Source of the DNA: an uncultured Coriobacteriaceae bacterium
GTDB taxonomy: Bacteria > Actinomycetota > Coriobacteriia > Coriobacteriales > UMGS124
Assembly: GCA_900539345.1 (NCBI GenBank)
Contig: UQBS01000013.1
Location: 1-52,577 of the forward strand
Length of the DNA stretch: 52,577 bases
Direction: 5' to 3'
Shown here: positions 1-7,621 of the stretch, piece by piece
How positions within the stretch are numbered: position 1 is the stretch's first letter
How the letters are laid out: the number at the start of each line of letters is the position of its first letter
Translations under genes and position numbers: made by a program
The notes under the pieces: model-generated
The model's input: the letters and a program-made list of their open reading frames with translations, nothing else
Told to the model about the DNA's origin: nothing
The model's database searches: none

Positions 1-232
1 CCGCCTGCCGCGACCTTTCCAGGGCCGGAGGGCGGGAGACTCCCACGCGATTAAGTTCGCGTCATATTCTAGTTGACTGTCAGATCGTCGAAAATCAGCG
101 CGAGATGAAAATCAGTTTTAGTTTGCCGCTTAGCCCCGCGTAGGACATCTCCGTAGGCTGAACGTCGTGAATCAATTAACAGCGCAGCCTGTCGACGCCT
201 GTTTGCTCGACGGGCCGCGCATGGTCGGCACA
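1..232. other. Non-coding left edge
   Basis: I see no convincing gene here. The stretch has lower GC than its surroundings and contains a short direct repeat (GAAAATCAG around 92-100 and again near 108-116). It precedes the 23-bp tandem array and may hold the promoter of the ATPase gene, but no clear promoter could be assigned. Confidence 0.4.
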
Positions 233-324
233 GGTGTAAACTTCACCCAAACGTGGGTGTTTTCTTCATTCAAAACAGGGTGTAAACTTCATCTCAAATA
301 GGGTGTATTCTTCATACGCCGCCA
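233..324. repeat. Four 23-bp tandem repeats upstream of the DUF4143 ATPase
   Basis: Four copies of a unit beginning GGTGTAAACTTCA start at 233, 256, 279 and 302, an exact 23-bp period. Copies 1 and 3 share the 13-base core GGTGTAAACTTCA; copies 2 and 4 vary at the AA positions (GGTGTTTTCTTCA, GGTGTATTCTTCA). The tails are A-rich in copies 2 and 3. The array ends about 20 bases before the ATG at 344, so it overlaps the likely promoter and leader. The exact period, about two helical turns, fits an operator or iteron-like protein-binding array better than chance repetition. Confidence 0.85.
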
Positions 325-343
325 ATTCGACGAAGGAGCCACC

Positions 344-1645
344 ATGTCTTCCAAGCTCACGGCTTTGCGCCCCGAGGGATATCGCCGCCGTCTTATTGAT
401 GATCGCCTGGCTATGCTCTTGCAGGCGTTTGGTGCCGTCGAGATTGTCGGGCCCAAGTGGTGCGGCAAGACATGGAGTGCCCTGTCGGTTGCATCGAGCG
501 TGATTCGTCTCATCGATCGTTCTTCCCGCCTTGCCGTGGAACAGGACGTTTCTCTGGCTCTCTTGGGAGAGGCCCCTCACCTTATCGATGAGTGGCAGGA
601 AGTACCCGAGGTTTGGGACGCCGTGCGTATGAGCGTCGACGAGGCGGCGGGATGTCGTGGGCGTTATCTGCTTACGGGATCCCACGCCCTTAAGAAAGCC
701 GAGCGCGAGCGAGTCCGTCACAGTGGTGCAGGCCGTATCGGGCGGTTGAAAATGTCGAGCATGACGCTTGCAGAGCTTGGCTTGTCGGACGGCACGGTGA
801 GCTTGCAAACGCTTTTCGACGGGGAGTCCTTCGCGCCCCATGCATGCGAGACGTCCTTGCAGGATGTGGCTCGCTGGTGCTGTCGGGGAGGTTGGCCCGA
901 CGTGCTTGACTTACCTGATGAACTTGCCTTTGAGCAGGGATCGCAATATATACAAGCGGTACTCGATGTCAATGTTGAAGGCGAAGGCTTGTCAGGAGAC
1001 CTGGCCAGGCGGTTTCTCCGTTCGCTTGCCTTTAATGTCGGGCAGGCGGCAACGCGTCCGACCTTGCTCAAAGACGCGGGGTTGGATGGGGCATCGGCAT
1101 CTCAGGCAAATGTGCTCGACGAGTACCTTGCGTTCTTCAATCGCCTGTATCTCATGGAGGAGATCGGTGGCTGGGCTCCGCCTATGCGCGCGAAGAACCG
1201 CGTGCGTACTAAGCCAAAGCGTTATTTTGCCGATGCGTCGTTGCCCGCCGCATTGCTGGGGGCAAGTCCTGACCAACTCATTTTTGACACCCAGACGCTC
1301 GGGATGTTGTTCGAGAACCTCGTGATGCACGATCTTTGGGCCATCATGGACTCCTATTCTGGTGTCGCAAACCGTGTGTGCTATTACCGCGACGACAAGG
1401 ATCTCGAGGTTGATGCCATTCTTGAGCGCGGGACGAAATGGGCCGCAATCGAGGTGAAGCTCAGCGACGTGAAGGTTGACCAGGCCGCCGAATCGCTCCT
1501 TCGCCTGCGCCGCAAGGTGGTGGAGAACCCAGCGGCCCAGAACGCCGAGCCGGCGTTCATGGCGGTCATCACGGGCAAGAGCACCCTGGCGTATCGCCGC
1601 AAAGATGGCATCTACGTTATCCCAGCGGCATGTTTGACGTCATAG
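344..1645 (+). CDS. AAA-type ATPase with C-terminal DUF4143 (PD-(D/E)XK-like) domain
   Basis: This is a protein of 433 residues. The N-terminal P-loop NTPase half has a Walker A of GxxxxGKT form (GPKWCGKT, about residues 37-44) and a Walker B-like LIDEW near residue 84. The C-terminal half resembles DUF4143, with a D...E-V-K signature (LEVDAIL then IEVKLSD, about residues 353-378) like a PD-(D/E)XK nuclease core. The family is common in anaerobes and its biological role is not established. The start is supported by AAGGAG eight bases upstream. The gene stands alone behind the 23-bp tandem array and converges on the PucR gene. A DNA-binding or selfish-element-like role is possible, but that is inference. 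Confidence 0.8.
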   Translation: MSSKLTALRPEGYRRRLIDDRLAMLLQAFGAVEIVGPKWCGKTWSALSVASSVIRLIDRSSRLAVEQDVSLALLGEAPHLIDEWQEVPEVWDAVRMSVDEAAGCRGRYLLTGSHALKKAERERVRHSGAGRIGRLKMSSMTLAELGLSDGTVSLQTLFDGESFAPHACETSLQDVARWCCRGGWPDVLDLPDELAFEQGSQYIQAVLDVNVEGEGLSGDLARRFLRSLAFNVGQAATRPTLLKDAGLDGASASQANVLDEYLAFFNRLYLMEEIGGWAPPMRAKNRVRTKPKRYFADASLPAALLGASPDQLIFDTQTLGMLFENLVMHDLWAIMDSYSGVANRVCYYRDDKDLEVDAILERGTKWAAIEVKLSDVKVDQAAESLLRLRRKVVENPAAQNAEPAFMAVITGKSTLAYRRKDGIYVIPAACLTS

Positions 1646-1682
1646 GGCTGAGGGGGCCGCTTCGACCGCATGGAGCCGTCCC

Positions 1683-2906
1683 TTACCTTTGGTTGCCTTC
1701 GTCCCGCACGAAGAAATCGGGACCTTGGGCGCGAAACAGGGCCATAGCCGCGCCCAAGAGAAGGTCGGCATGCGCGAGGGGTTCGTCGGGATCGATGTCG
1801 AACTCCTCGCGCATTTTGCGTATGCGGTACAGCACGGTGTTACGGTGCGTGGAGAGGGCCTCGCACGTTGCTTTGAGCGAATGGCCGCAGGTGAGGTAGC
1901 GATAGAGAGTCTCGCAGTATGAGGTGCCTCTCTCGTTGTCATGAGCTGCGAGTTTGCGAATCTTGGCGGGGATGAGGTCGCAGCGGCCCTCGAGGTTCTT
2001 CAGAAGCAGGGCTTCACGCAACTGTGCCAGGCGGCACACCCGCCCTCTGTGATACCGCGCGTCTTTCATCAGCTCGAGGGCCTCGTGCGCCGTGCGATAC
2101 AAGCTCGGCAGGTCGTACAGGCTGTCGATTGGGTCCGAAACGAAGGCCTTGAGTTCGAACCGACTTACAAGCGACTCGAGAGCCTGCTGCTCGCCGGCGC
2201 TTTTGAGGAAGAACAAAGCGTCGTCCTTGTATAGAAACGGGTGCGGGTCGCCAAACCGCATCTCGATTTCTCCCTTTAGGTCGTGCTTGCCCGCAGCGGC
2301 GCTACGACAGGTCGACAGGTCGATGAGTGCGAAGGCGTGAGGCCGAAACGTAGCCAGATATGTGCCGCTTGCCTGCAGCCAAAAACGCGCCTCGGATGAG
2401 AATCCGTTGTCTAGCAGGCAGATAAGGATGTCCTCGGCTGTCTCGAACGGCTTGCCCTGGCGGCTTGTCTCAATGAACAGTTGCTTCGAGAGAATTGTTT
2501 CCACCGTCGACCATGTGGAGTCCTCGATATCATGCAAGTGTCCGTCGATGTCAACGCAGATGAGGTAGCCCAGCTGCACTCCCGAGTTGACGAGGACGGA
2601 AAACCGTCGCGGGTAGGGGCTTGCGGCAAGGCGGGTATAGTCGCACGCGCCTTTTGCAAGGGCCTCACTTGCCTTGATGGCGCTGTCGGCCTCATAGGAT
2701 ATCTCGCCTCCATCGGCTGCTTTGAGAAACACCTCGTCGTCGAAATCTGGCGGCGTACAATGGGCGACGACGCGAAAGGCCTCGTCGAGTATGAGGATCG
2801 GGCATGACAGCGCCGCCCCGGCTCCCTTGGCCAGACGCTGTATGTCGTCGTGCTGGAAGAAGTCCGCCAGAAGCACACTTGTCGGGTCAGGCTGACACTG
2901 GGTCAT
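1683..2906 (-). CDS. PucR/CdaR-family transcriptional regulator
   Basis: This is a protein of 407 residues from the ATG at 2904-2906, which has GGAG five bases upstream; an upstream TTG at 2930 is a less likely start. The C-terminal ~60 residues match the PucR-type HTH (CdaR/PucR family): GHSLKATCEALSTHRNTVLY, followed by an R-I-R-K recognition region. The middle resembles the GGDEF-like/GAF sensor part of this family. Members regulate catabolism of purines, sugar diacids or amino acids. No catabolic gene is adjacent, so the target is unknown; the purine genes at 27.8-30.8 kb are a conceivable distant target. Two palindromes lie just upstream. Confidence 0.82.
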   Translation of the reverse strand: MTQCQPDPTSVLLADFFQHDDIQRLAKGAGAALSCPILILDEAFRVVAHCTPPDFDDEVFLKAADGGEISYEADSAIKASEALAKGACDYTRLAASPYPRRFSVLVNSGVQLGYLICVDIDGHLHDIEDSTWSTVETILSKQLFIETSRQGKPFETAEDILICLLDNGFSSEARFWLQASGTYLATFRPHAFALIDLSTCRSAAAGKHDLKGEIEMRFGDPHPFLYKDDALFFLKSAGEQQALESLVSRFELKAFVSDPIDSLYDLPSLYRTAHEALELMKDARYHRGRVCRLAQLREALLLKNLEGRCDLIPAKIRKLAAHDNERGTSYCETLYRYLTCGHSLKATCEALSTHRNTVLYRIRKMREEFDIDPDEPLAHADLLLGAAMALFRAQGPDFFVRDEGNQR

Positions 2907-2932
2907 CGTCGCTCCAGAAGGCAATAGCAACC

Positions 2933-2981
2933 TTGTGCTAAAAGCACAATATGAATGCAGAAAATTGTACTGCGCAATTAA
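2933..2981. promoter_or_regulatory. Two palindromes upstream of the PucR-type gene
   Basis: A perfect inverted repeat TTGTGCT-AAA-AGCACAA spans 2933-2949. A second, imperfect dyad, AATTG-N7-CAATT, spans 2963-2979 within TTGTACTGCGCAATTAA. The two share a TTGTrCT...GCA pattern. They lie 27-75 bases upstream of the pucR-like start, so autoregulation is the simplest reading; they could also serve the divergent hsp20 gene. Confidence 0.5.
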
Positions 2982-3197
2982 CGACTAAAACGCGGCGGCG
3001 GGGCATACTGCAAGCGTTCACAAAGAAGGGCCACCAAGAGAAGAAGAAAGAAGATGGTTGGTCATGTGGATGAAGAAGCACTTGGCACGATATGGAATGG
3101 TAATGATTGCCGGGTGAAGCAGCTCAAACCACACCATGAGGCCAATGGGCTGAACGGTTGTAGATAGATTACCTGCTGATTTTTGGAGGTCTTAAAA

Positions 3198-3632
3198 ATG
3201 GTACCGAGCGTCTATGGTGAGAACATGTTTGATGAGTTTCTGGGCGACGGTTTCTTTGGTGCGCGCAACCCGTTGTTCGGTAAGCACACAAAGGATTTGA
3301 TGAAGACCGACATTCGTGAGACCGACGATGCAAAGGGCTACAAGTTCTCCGTCGATTTGCCGGGCTTCAAGAAGGATGAGATCAGCCTTACGGTGAAGGA
3401 CGGCTACCTCACCATCTCCGCGCAGAAGGGTCTCGACAAGGACGAGCAGGACAAGAAGGGACGCGTTCTGCGCCAGGAGCGCTATGCGGGCGCCTGTTCG
3501 CGCAGCTTCTATGTCGGCGACGTCAGGCCTGAGGATGTCAAGGCCAAGTATGAGTTCGGCGTTCTGAACATCGTGGTGCCGATGCAGGAGCCGAGGTATC
3601 TGGAGCCCGCCAGCAAGGTCGCCATCGAGTAG
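3198..3632 (+). CDS. Small heat shock protein, Hsp20/alpha-crystallin family
   Basis: This is a protein of 144 residues. The ATG at 3198 follows GGAGG at 3185-3189 with ideal spacing; an in-frame TTG at 3183 overlaps that ribosome binding site and is rejected. It has a classic alpha-crystallin domain: DIRETDDAKGYKFSVDLPGF, then KDEISLTVKDGYLTISA, and a closing strand ending GVLNIVVPM. It is an ATP-independent holdase of the cytoplasm that binds unfolding proteins. No CIRCE or HAIR box was seen in the ~290-base upstream region, so the heat or stress control is not apparent. A strong terminator follows. Confidence 0.93.
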   Translation: MVPSVYGENMFDEFLGDGFFGARNPLFGKHTKDLMKTDIRETDDAKGYKFSVDLPGFKKDEISLTVKDGYLTISAQKGLDKDEQDKKGRVLRQERYAGACSRSFYVGDVRPEDVKAKYEFGVLNIVVPMQEPRYLEPASKVAIE

Positions 3633-3684
3633 TCAGCATGCGCTGACTCGGCTGATATCGCACATGACGCGCGTTTGTGCGCGG

Positions 3685-3720
3685 GGGCCGTCGCCCATGG
3701 ATGTGGGCGGCGGCCCTTTT
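3685..3720 (+). terminator. Rho-independent terminator after hsp20
   Basis: The 13-bp stem has arms GGGCCGTCGCCCA (3685-3697) and TGGGCGGCGGCCC (3704-3716), with one G-U pair, and is followed by TTTT. The remaining ~190 bases before the next promoter show no credible gene. Confidence 0.9.
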
Positions 3721-3914
3721 CGTGTGGGGAGCCGGCGCGGCGTTGTTGCCTGCCGTCCTTATTGCGTGGGTTGTCCGTGTTTGCATGCTGCCTGCTGTAG
3801 TCTCCATTTGGACGGCCTTTCCTTGTGGGGTGTCTCCCTTCTTTTCTTCTTCCGCTCACCCCTTCTGTGACCCCGTCCATTGATTGCCCCCTTGTAAATT
3901 TGCCAATTTTTTGC

Positions 3915-3943
3915 TTAACAAAGCTGCCGGATGGGACTAGGAT
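3915..3943 (+). promoter_or_regulatory. Predicted sigma70-type promoter of the first flavoprotein gene
   Basis: TTAACA (3915-3920) and TAGGAT (3938-3943) are separated by 17 bases, about 100 bases before the start codon. The elements are imperfect, so this is only a prediction. Confidence 0.4.
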
Positions 3944-4045
3944 GCGCGGTATCGTTTGCGAGGCGGGGTTCGCGGATGCCTCACACGCGGGGCCGGCGCA
4001 CAGCCGTGTGCCGGCGGGCAAGATGTCTTATAAGGGGGACATCGT

Positions 4046-5605
4046 ATGTCTGCAATGAAGAATGTTGATCTGAGCCGTCGTAGCTTTGTCGCCGGTGCCG
4101 CGCTGGCAGCCGGTGCCGCGGGCGTCGCTGGGGCAGTGCCGCTGGCCCGCGCCGATGAGGTTACCTGGGACGGCACGTACGACGTCATCGTCTGTGGCGG
4201 CGGCGGTTCCGGCCTGACCGCTGCGTACTCTGCACTTGAGCAGGGCGCCGAGAAGGTGCTCGTGCTTGAGAAGGGCGACGCGTGCGGCGGCACGACGGCC
4301 ACGGCCGAAGGTGCCGTTCAGGCCTCTGGTACCACCTGGCAGAAGGAGCTGGGTGTCAACGGCGTCGATGACGACTCCGCTGACAAGCACTACGCCTTCT
4401 GGATGCAGGACGGCGAGGGCCTCGTCGATCCCGACCTGGTGCGCGTGATGGCCGACAACGCCGCCGACAACCTGCAGTGGATGGCCGATAGCTTTGGCAT
4501 CACCTACTCCAAGGTCTTCGGCTGCTATCCTGCCGCCTACACCGACCCCGCCAACATGGCCGACCGCATCCACCTTATCACCGATGCTGCCGATGCCACC
4601 AAGACGGGCGGCGTTGTGTGGACCACCAACGCCGAGGCTGCCGTGCGCGAGGCGGGCGGCGAGATTATGACCGGCACCGCCGCTGCGCACCTGGTCATGG
4701 GCGATGACGGCGTTGCCGGCGTCGAGACCGCCGACGGCAAGCATTACCAGGCAACCAAGGGTGTCGTGCTCGCCATGAGCGGCATCGAGCACAACGAGGA
4801 GCTCGCCAAGAAGTACAACCCCCAGCAGTACTGGGACCTCAAGACCCAGGCTGTTGCCACGGCCGCGACCGACACGGGCGACGGCATCGTCATGGGCATC
4901 GAGGCCGGCGCTGATGTGGGCCGTTTCGGCGGTGCCGTTGACCTGCTGCTTGCTACCTGGAGCTACACCAACAACACCAACCCCGAGATTCCCTACATCC
5001 TCGTGAACCAGCGCGGCGTGCGTTTCGTGCGCGAGGACACCACCTACGCGTTCCACTGCCGCGCCATCTACAACGCATGCATCCAGGAGGGCGGCTTCGA
5101 CGACGAGGCCGGCACCACGGGTTGCACGTGGATGGTCATGGACAACAAGATGACGAGCGTCTCGCAGGCCGCATGGAGCGACCCGGACAAGCTCCAGGAG
5201 GCCCTCGACGATGGTAGCATGGTCACCGGCCAGACCATCGAAGAGCTCGCCGACGCCATGGGCGTCGATCCTGACGTGCTCGCGTTCAGCGTGGGCAAGT
5301 GGAACGACGACGTTGCCGCCGGCAAGGACAGCCTGTATGGCCGCGAGGTGCAGCTTACCGCCCTCGACGAGGCGCCGTTCTATGCCTGGAAGACGGTTAA
5401 CACCAACATCGGCTCCATCGGCGGCCTCAAGATCACGACGGACGCCCAGGTCGTCGACCGCGCCGGCGAGCCCATCGCCCACCTGTTCGCTGCCGGCACC
5501 AACTCGGGCGGCTGGCTTGGCCCGTACTATCCCGGCTCGGGCACCTGCCTGCAGGGCACCCTCAACTGGGGCCGTATCGCCGGTGCCAGCGCCGCGAAGG
5601 CGTAA
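4046..5605 (+). CDS. Tat-exported FAD-binding reductase (fumarate reductase/urocanate reductase-like flavoprotein)
   Basis: This is a protein of 519 residues. It begins with a twin-arginine signal (LSRRSFVAGAALAAGAAG, about residues 7-24), ending near ARA. A Rossmann dinucleotide motif (IVCGGGGSGLTAAYSALEQG) with the distal acidic strand end VLVLEK is typical of FAD_binding_2 (PF00890) proteins. The C-terminal FAD-closing region reads LFAAGTNSGGW...GSGTCLQGTLNWGRIAG. No heme or FMN-binding domain is present, so electrons must come from a separate partner, not seen next door. Enzymes of this family in gut Coriobacteria reduce fumarate, urocanate, cinnamates or other alkenes; the substrate cannot be read from sequence. 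The gene is monocistronic, with its own terminator. Confidence 0.85.
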   Translation: MSAMKNVDLSRRSFVAGAALAAGAAGVAGAVPLARADEVTWDGTYDVIVCGGGGSGLTAAYSALEQGAEKVLVLEKGDACGGTTATAEGAVQASGTTWQKELGVNGVDDDSADKHYAFWMQDGEGLVDPDLVRVMADNAADNLQWMADSFGITYSKVFGCYPAAYTDPANMADRIHLITDAADATKTGGVVWTTNAEAAVREAGGEIMTGTAAAHLVMGDDGVAGVETADGKHYQATKGVVLAMSGIEHNEELAKKYNPQQYWDLKTQAVATAATDTGDGIVMGIEAGADVGRFGGAVDLLLATWSYTNNTNPEIPYILVNQRGVRFVREDTTYAFHCRAIYNACIQEGGFDDEAGTTGCTWMVMDNKMTSVSQAAWSDPDKLQEALDDGSMVTGQTIEELADAMGVDPDVLAFSVGKWNDDVAAGKDSLYGREVQLTALDEAPFYAWKTVNTNIGSIGGLKITTDAQVVDRAGEPIAHLFAAGTNSGGWLGPYYPGSGTCLQGTLNWGRIAGASAAKA

Positions 5606-5681
5606 GGCGCAGCCTGAAATCGGTTCGAATTTTCGGCCTCTGACCTGCATGGGTGAAACCAGGGGGTCATAAGCGCTACTA

Positions 5682-5724
5682 AGCCGCGCGGATTTCGGAA
5701 AAACCGGGGTCTGCGCGGCTTTTT
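5682..5724 (+). terminator. Terminator after the first flavoprotein gene
   Basis: The outer stem is AGCCGCGC (5682-5689) with GCGCGGCT (5713-5720). A second internal helix (GATTTCGG with CCGGGGTC, using G-U pairs) sits inside it, and a T run follows. Confidence 0.88.
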
Positions 5725-5770
5725 GCGTGCTTGGTGGGGGCTCTGGGTTCGTTTTGGGGCTGCCTCGTTT

Positions 5771-5862
5771 GAAATAACATACATTTCACCAGTTGAGATG
5801 TATGTTATTTCAACAAAACCCCAGTTGGAGCGATTTTCAAAATCCTGAGATGTATGTTAATC
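5771..5862. repeat. Tripartite TGARATGTATGTTAA element, copy 1
   Basis: An inverted pair (GAAATAACATACATTTCA at 5771-5788 and TGAGATGTATGTTATTTC at 5794-5811) is followed by a third, direct copy (TGAGATGTATGTTAA, 5846-5860). Between them lies the conserved CCAGTTGG and the mini-palindrome GATTTTcAAAATC. This copy ends its inverted pair in TTATTTC where the others have TTAAAT, a change made on both arms. It lies between the flavoprotein terminator and the sulfhydrylase gene. The rest of the 5606-6083 gap shows no gene. Confidence 0.9.
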
Positions 5863-5954
5863 GTTCGACAGTGGCCCACAAGAGCAGCTCCCTGCCCAGT
5901 TCATCCCACATCTCGCCTATAGCCAGCATGCGATTTTTTGAATAACCAAAGCAC

Positions 5955-5983
5955 TTCAAAACAGCAGGTCAAATGCCTATACT
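5955..5983 (+). promoter_or_regulatory. Possible promoter of the sulfhydrylase gene
   Basis: TTCAAA (5955-5960) and TATACT (5978-5983) are 17 bases apart and about 100 bases before the start. The -35 is poor. I could not fold a SAM riboswitch or other leader from the intervening bases. Confidence 0.3.
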
Positions 5984-6083
5984 TTCCGGCCATCGTATTC
6001 CAAATACGTCATTGATGCAAATTCATCTATCGTCAAAGCTCATATCAGCAGATGCGATGTCAGAAAGTGAAAGGACTCCTGCG

Positions 6084-7382
6084 ATGACCGATTCCAAGCA
6101 TACCTACCGTTTTGAGACCCTCCAGACCCATGCCGGTCAGGAAAGCCCCGACCCTGCCACCGATGCCCGCGCGGTGCCGATTTACGCCACCACGTCTTAC
6201 GTGTTCAAGGATTCCGCCACGGCGGCCGGCCGCTTTGCCCTTGCGGAGCCCGGCAACATCTACACACGTCTCACCAACCCCACTACCTCGGTTTTTGAGG
6301 AGCGCGTCGCGGCGCTCGAGGGCGGCGTGGATGCACTTGGCGTAGCCAGCGGCTCGGCTGCCATCACCATCGCCGTGCAGAACATCGCAATGGCTGGCGA
6401 CCACATCGTGGCCTCCACCAACCTTTACGGCGGCACGGTGAACCTCTTCGGCAACACGCTTGTTGAGCAGGGCCTCACCACCACCTTCGTGGGCCCCGAC
6501 GACCTCGCCGCTGTTGAGGCCGCCATCCAGCCCAACACCAAGCTGCTCTACGCCGAGACGCTCGGCAACCCCAACTCCGACGTGCTTGACCTCGAGGGTT
6601 GGGCCGAGATCGCCCATCGCCACGGCCTGCCGCTCATCGTGGACGCCACGTTCTCCACGCCCTACCTGCTGCGTCCCATCGAGCACGGCGCCGACGTCGT
6701 GGTCCACTCGGCCACCAAGTTCATGGGCGGACACGGCACCGTCATGGGCGGCGTGATCGTCGACTCTGGCAAGTTTGACTGGGCCGCGCATGCCGACCGC
6801 TTCCCGGGCCTGGCCAAGCCGAACCCCTCCTACCACGGCGTTGTGTTCACCGACGCGTGCGGAGCCGCGGCGTACATCACCAAGGCCCGCGCGACCCTTC
6901 TGCGCGATCAGGGCGCAACGCTGTCGCCTTTCAACTCGTTCCTGCTGCTCCAGGGCCTGGAGACGCTCTCCCTGCGTGTCGAGCGCCACGTGGAGAACGC
7001 TCTCAAGGTCGTCGAGTTCCTCAACAACCACCCGCAGGTGGAGCGTGTGAATCACCCGAGCCTGGCCACGGGCCGCGCCAAGGAGCTCTACGACCGCTAT
7101 TACCCCAACGGAGCCGCGCCCATCTTCACCTTCGAGATCAAGGGCGATGCCGAGACGGCCAAGAAGTTCACTGAGAGCCTCGAGCTCTTCAGCCTGCTCG
7201 CCAATGTGGCTGACGTCAAGAGCCTCGTCATCCACCCCGCTTCCACCACGCACTCCCAGCTCACCGAGGAGGAGCTGCGTGCCGGCGGCATCTACCCCAA
7301 CACCATCCGCCTCTCCATCGGCACCGAGCACATCGACGACATCCTCGCCGACCTCGAGCACGGTTTTGAGGCTGTGAAGTAG
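6084..7382 (+). CDS. metY: O-acetylhomoserine sulfhydrylase-like PLP enzyme (Cys/Met metabolism family)
   Basis: This is a protein of 432 residues, the usual length for MetY. The ATG at 6084 is chosen over upstream in-frame starts because AAAGGA ends eight bases before it and family homology begins at once (YRFETLQTHAG). The fold-type I PLP signature is clear: NIYTRLTNPT near the start, then the PLP lysine in SATKFMGGHGT, and SLLANVADVKSLVIHPASTT near the C terminus. It would make homocysteine from O-acetylhomoserine and sulfide in the cytoplasm. A methionine gamma-lyase or cystathionine enzyme is the alternative, but the 430-residue length and the NVADVKSLVIHP region favour the sulfhydrylase. 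It is monocistronic. Confidence 0.88.
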   Translation: MTDSKHTYRFETLQTHAGQESPDPATDARAVPIYATTSYVFKDSATAAGRFALAEPGNIYTRLTNPTTSVFEERVAALEGGVDALGVASGSAAITIAVQNIAMAGDHIVASTNLYGGTVNLFGNTLVEQGLTTTFVGPDDLAAVEAAIQPNTKLLYAETLGNPNSDVLDLEGWAEIAHRHGLPLIVDATFSTPYLLRPIEHGADVVVHSATKFMGGHGTVMGGVIVDSGKFDWAAHADRFPGLAKPNPSYHGVVFTDACGAAAYITKARATLLRDQGATLSPFNSFLLLQGLETLSLRVERHVENALKVVEFLNNHPQVERVNHPSLATGRAKELYDRYYPNGAAPIFTFEIKGDAETAKKFTESLELFSLLANVADVKSLVIHPASTTHSQLTEEELRAGGIYPNTIRLSIGTEHIDDILADLEHGFEAVK

Positions 7383-7513
7383 GGGCCAGCCGTCAAAACT
7401 ACTCCGAAACTCGTCCCTTGCCAAAAGGCCTGCTCGAACTGTTCCGGAGGGTGACTCGGGTGGCGTTTTCCGCCCCGAGTGAGACGCACTGCCCAAATTC
7501 GCCTGCACAAAAA

Positions 7514-7552
7514 GGGGGTACGCGGGAAAAAATTCCTCGCGTGCCCCTTTTC
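7514..7552 (+). terminator. Terminator after the sulfhydrylase gene
   Basis: The stem GGGGTACGCGGG pairs with a CGCGTGCCCC arm (7538-7547) around an A-rich loop, followed by TTTT. Confidence 0.85.
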
Positions 7553-7621
7553 GTGATGCCGCAACGGGATTCTTGCAATCTGGTTTTTGAGCCAGCATAC
7601 AAGACGTGAAGTGCTTAATCC

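Noticed and set aside
2950..3197. CIRCE or HAIR heat-shock operator before hsp20
   Set aside because: Neither the TTAGCACTC-N9-GAGTGCTAA nor the CTTGAGT-N7-ACTCAAG pattern is present.
5863..6083. SAM or other riboswitch before the sulfhydrylase gene
   Set aside because: No conserved S-box or SAM-II type core could be found by eye; the leader is short and unstructured.
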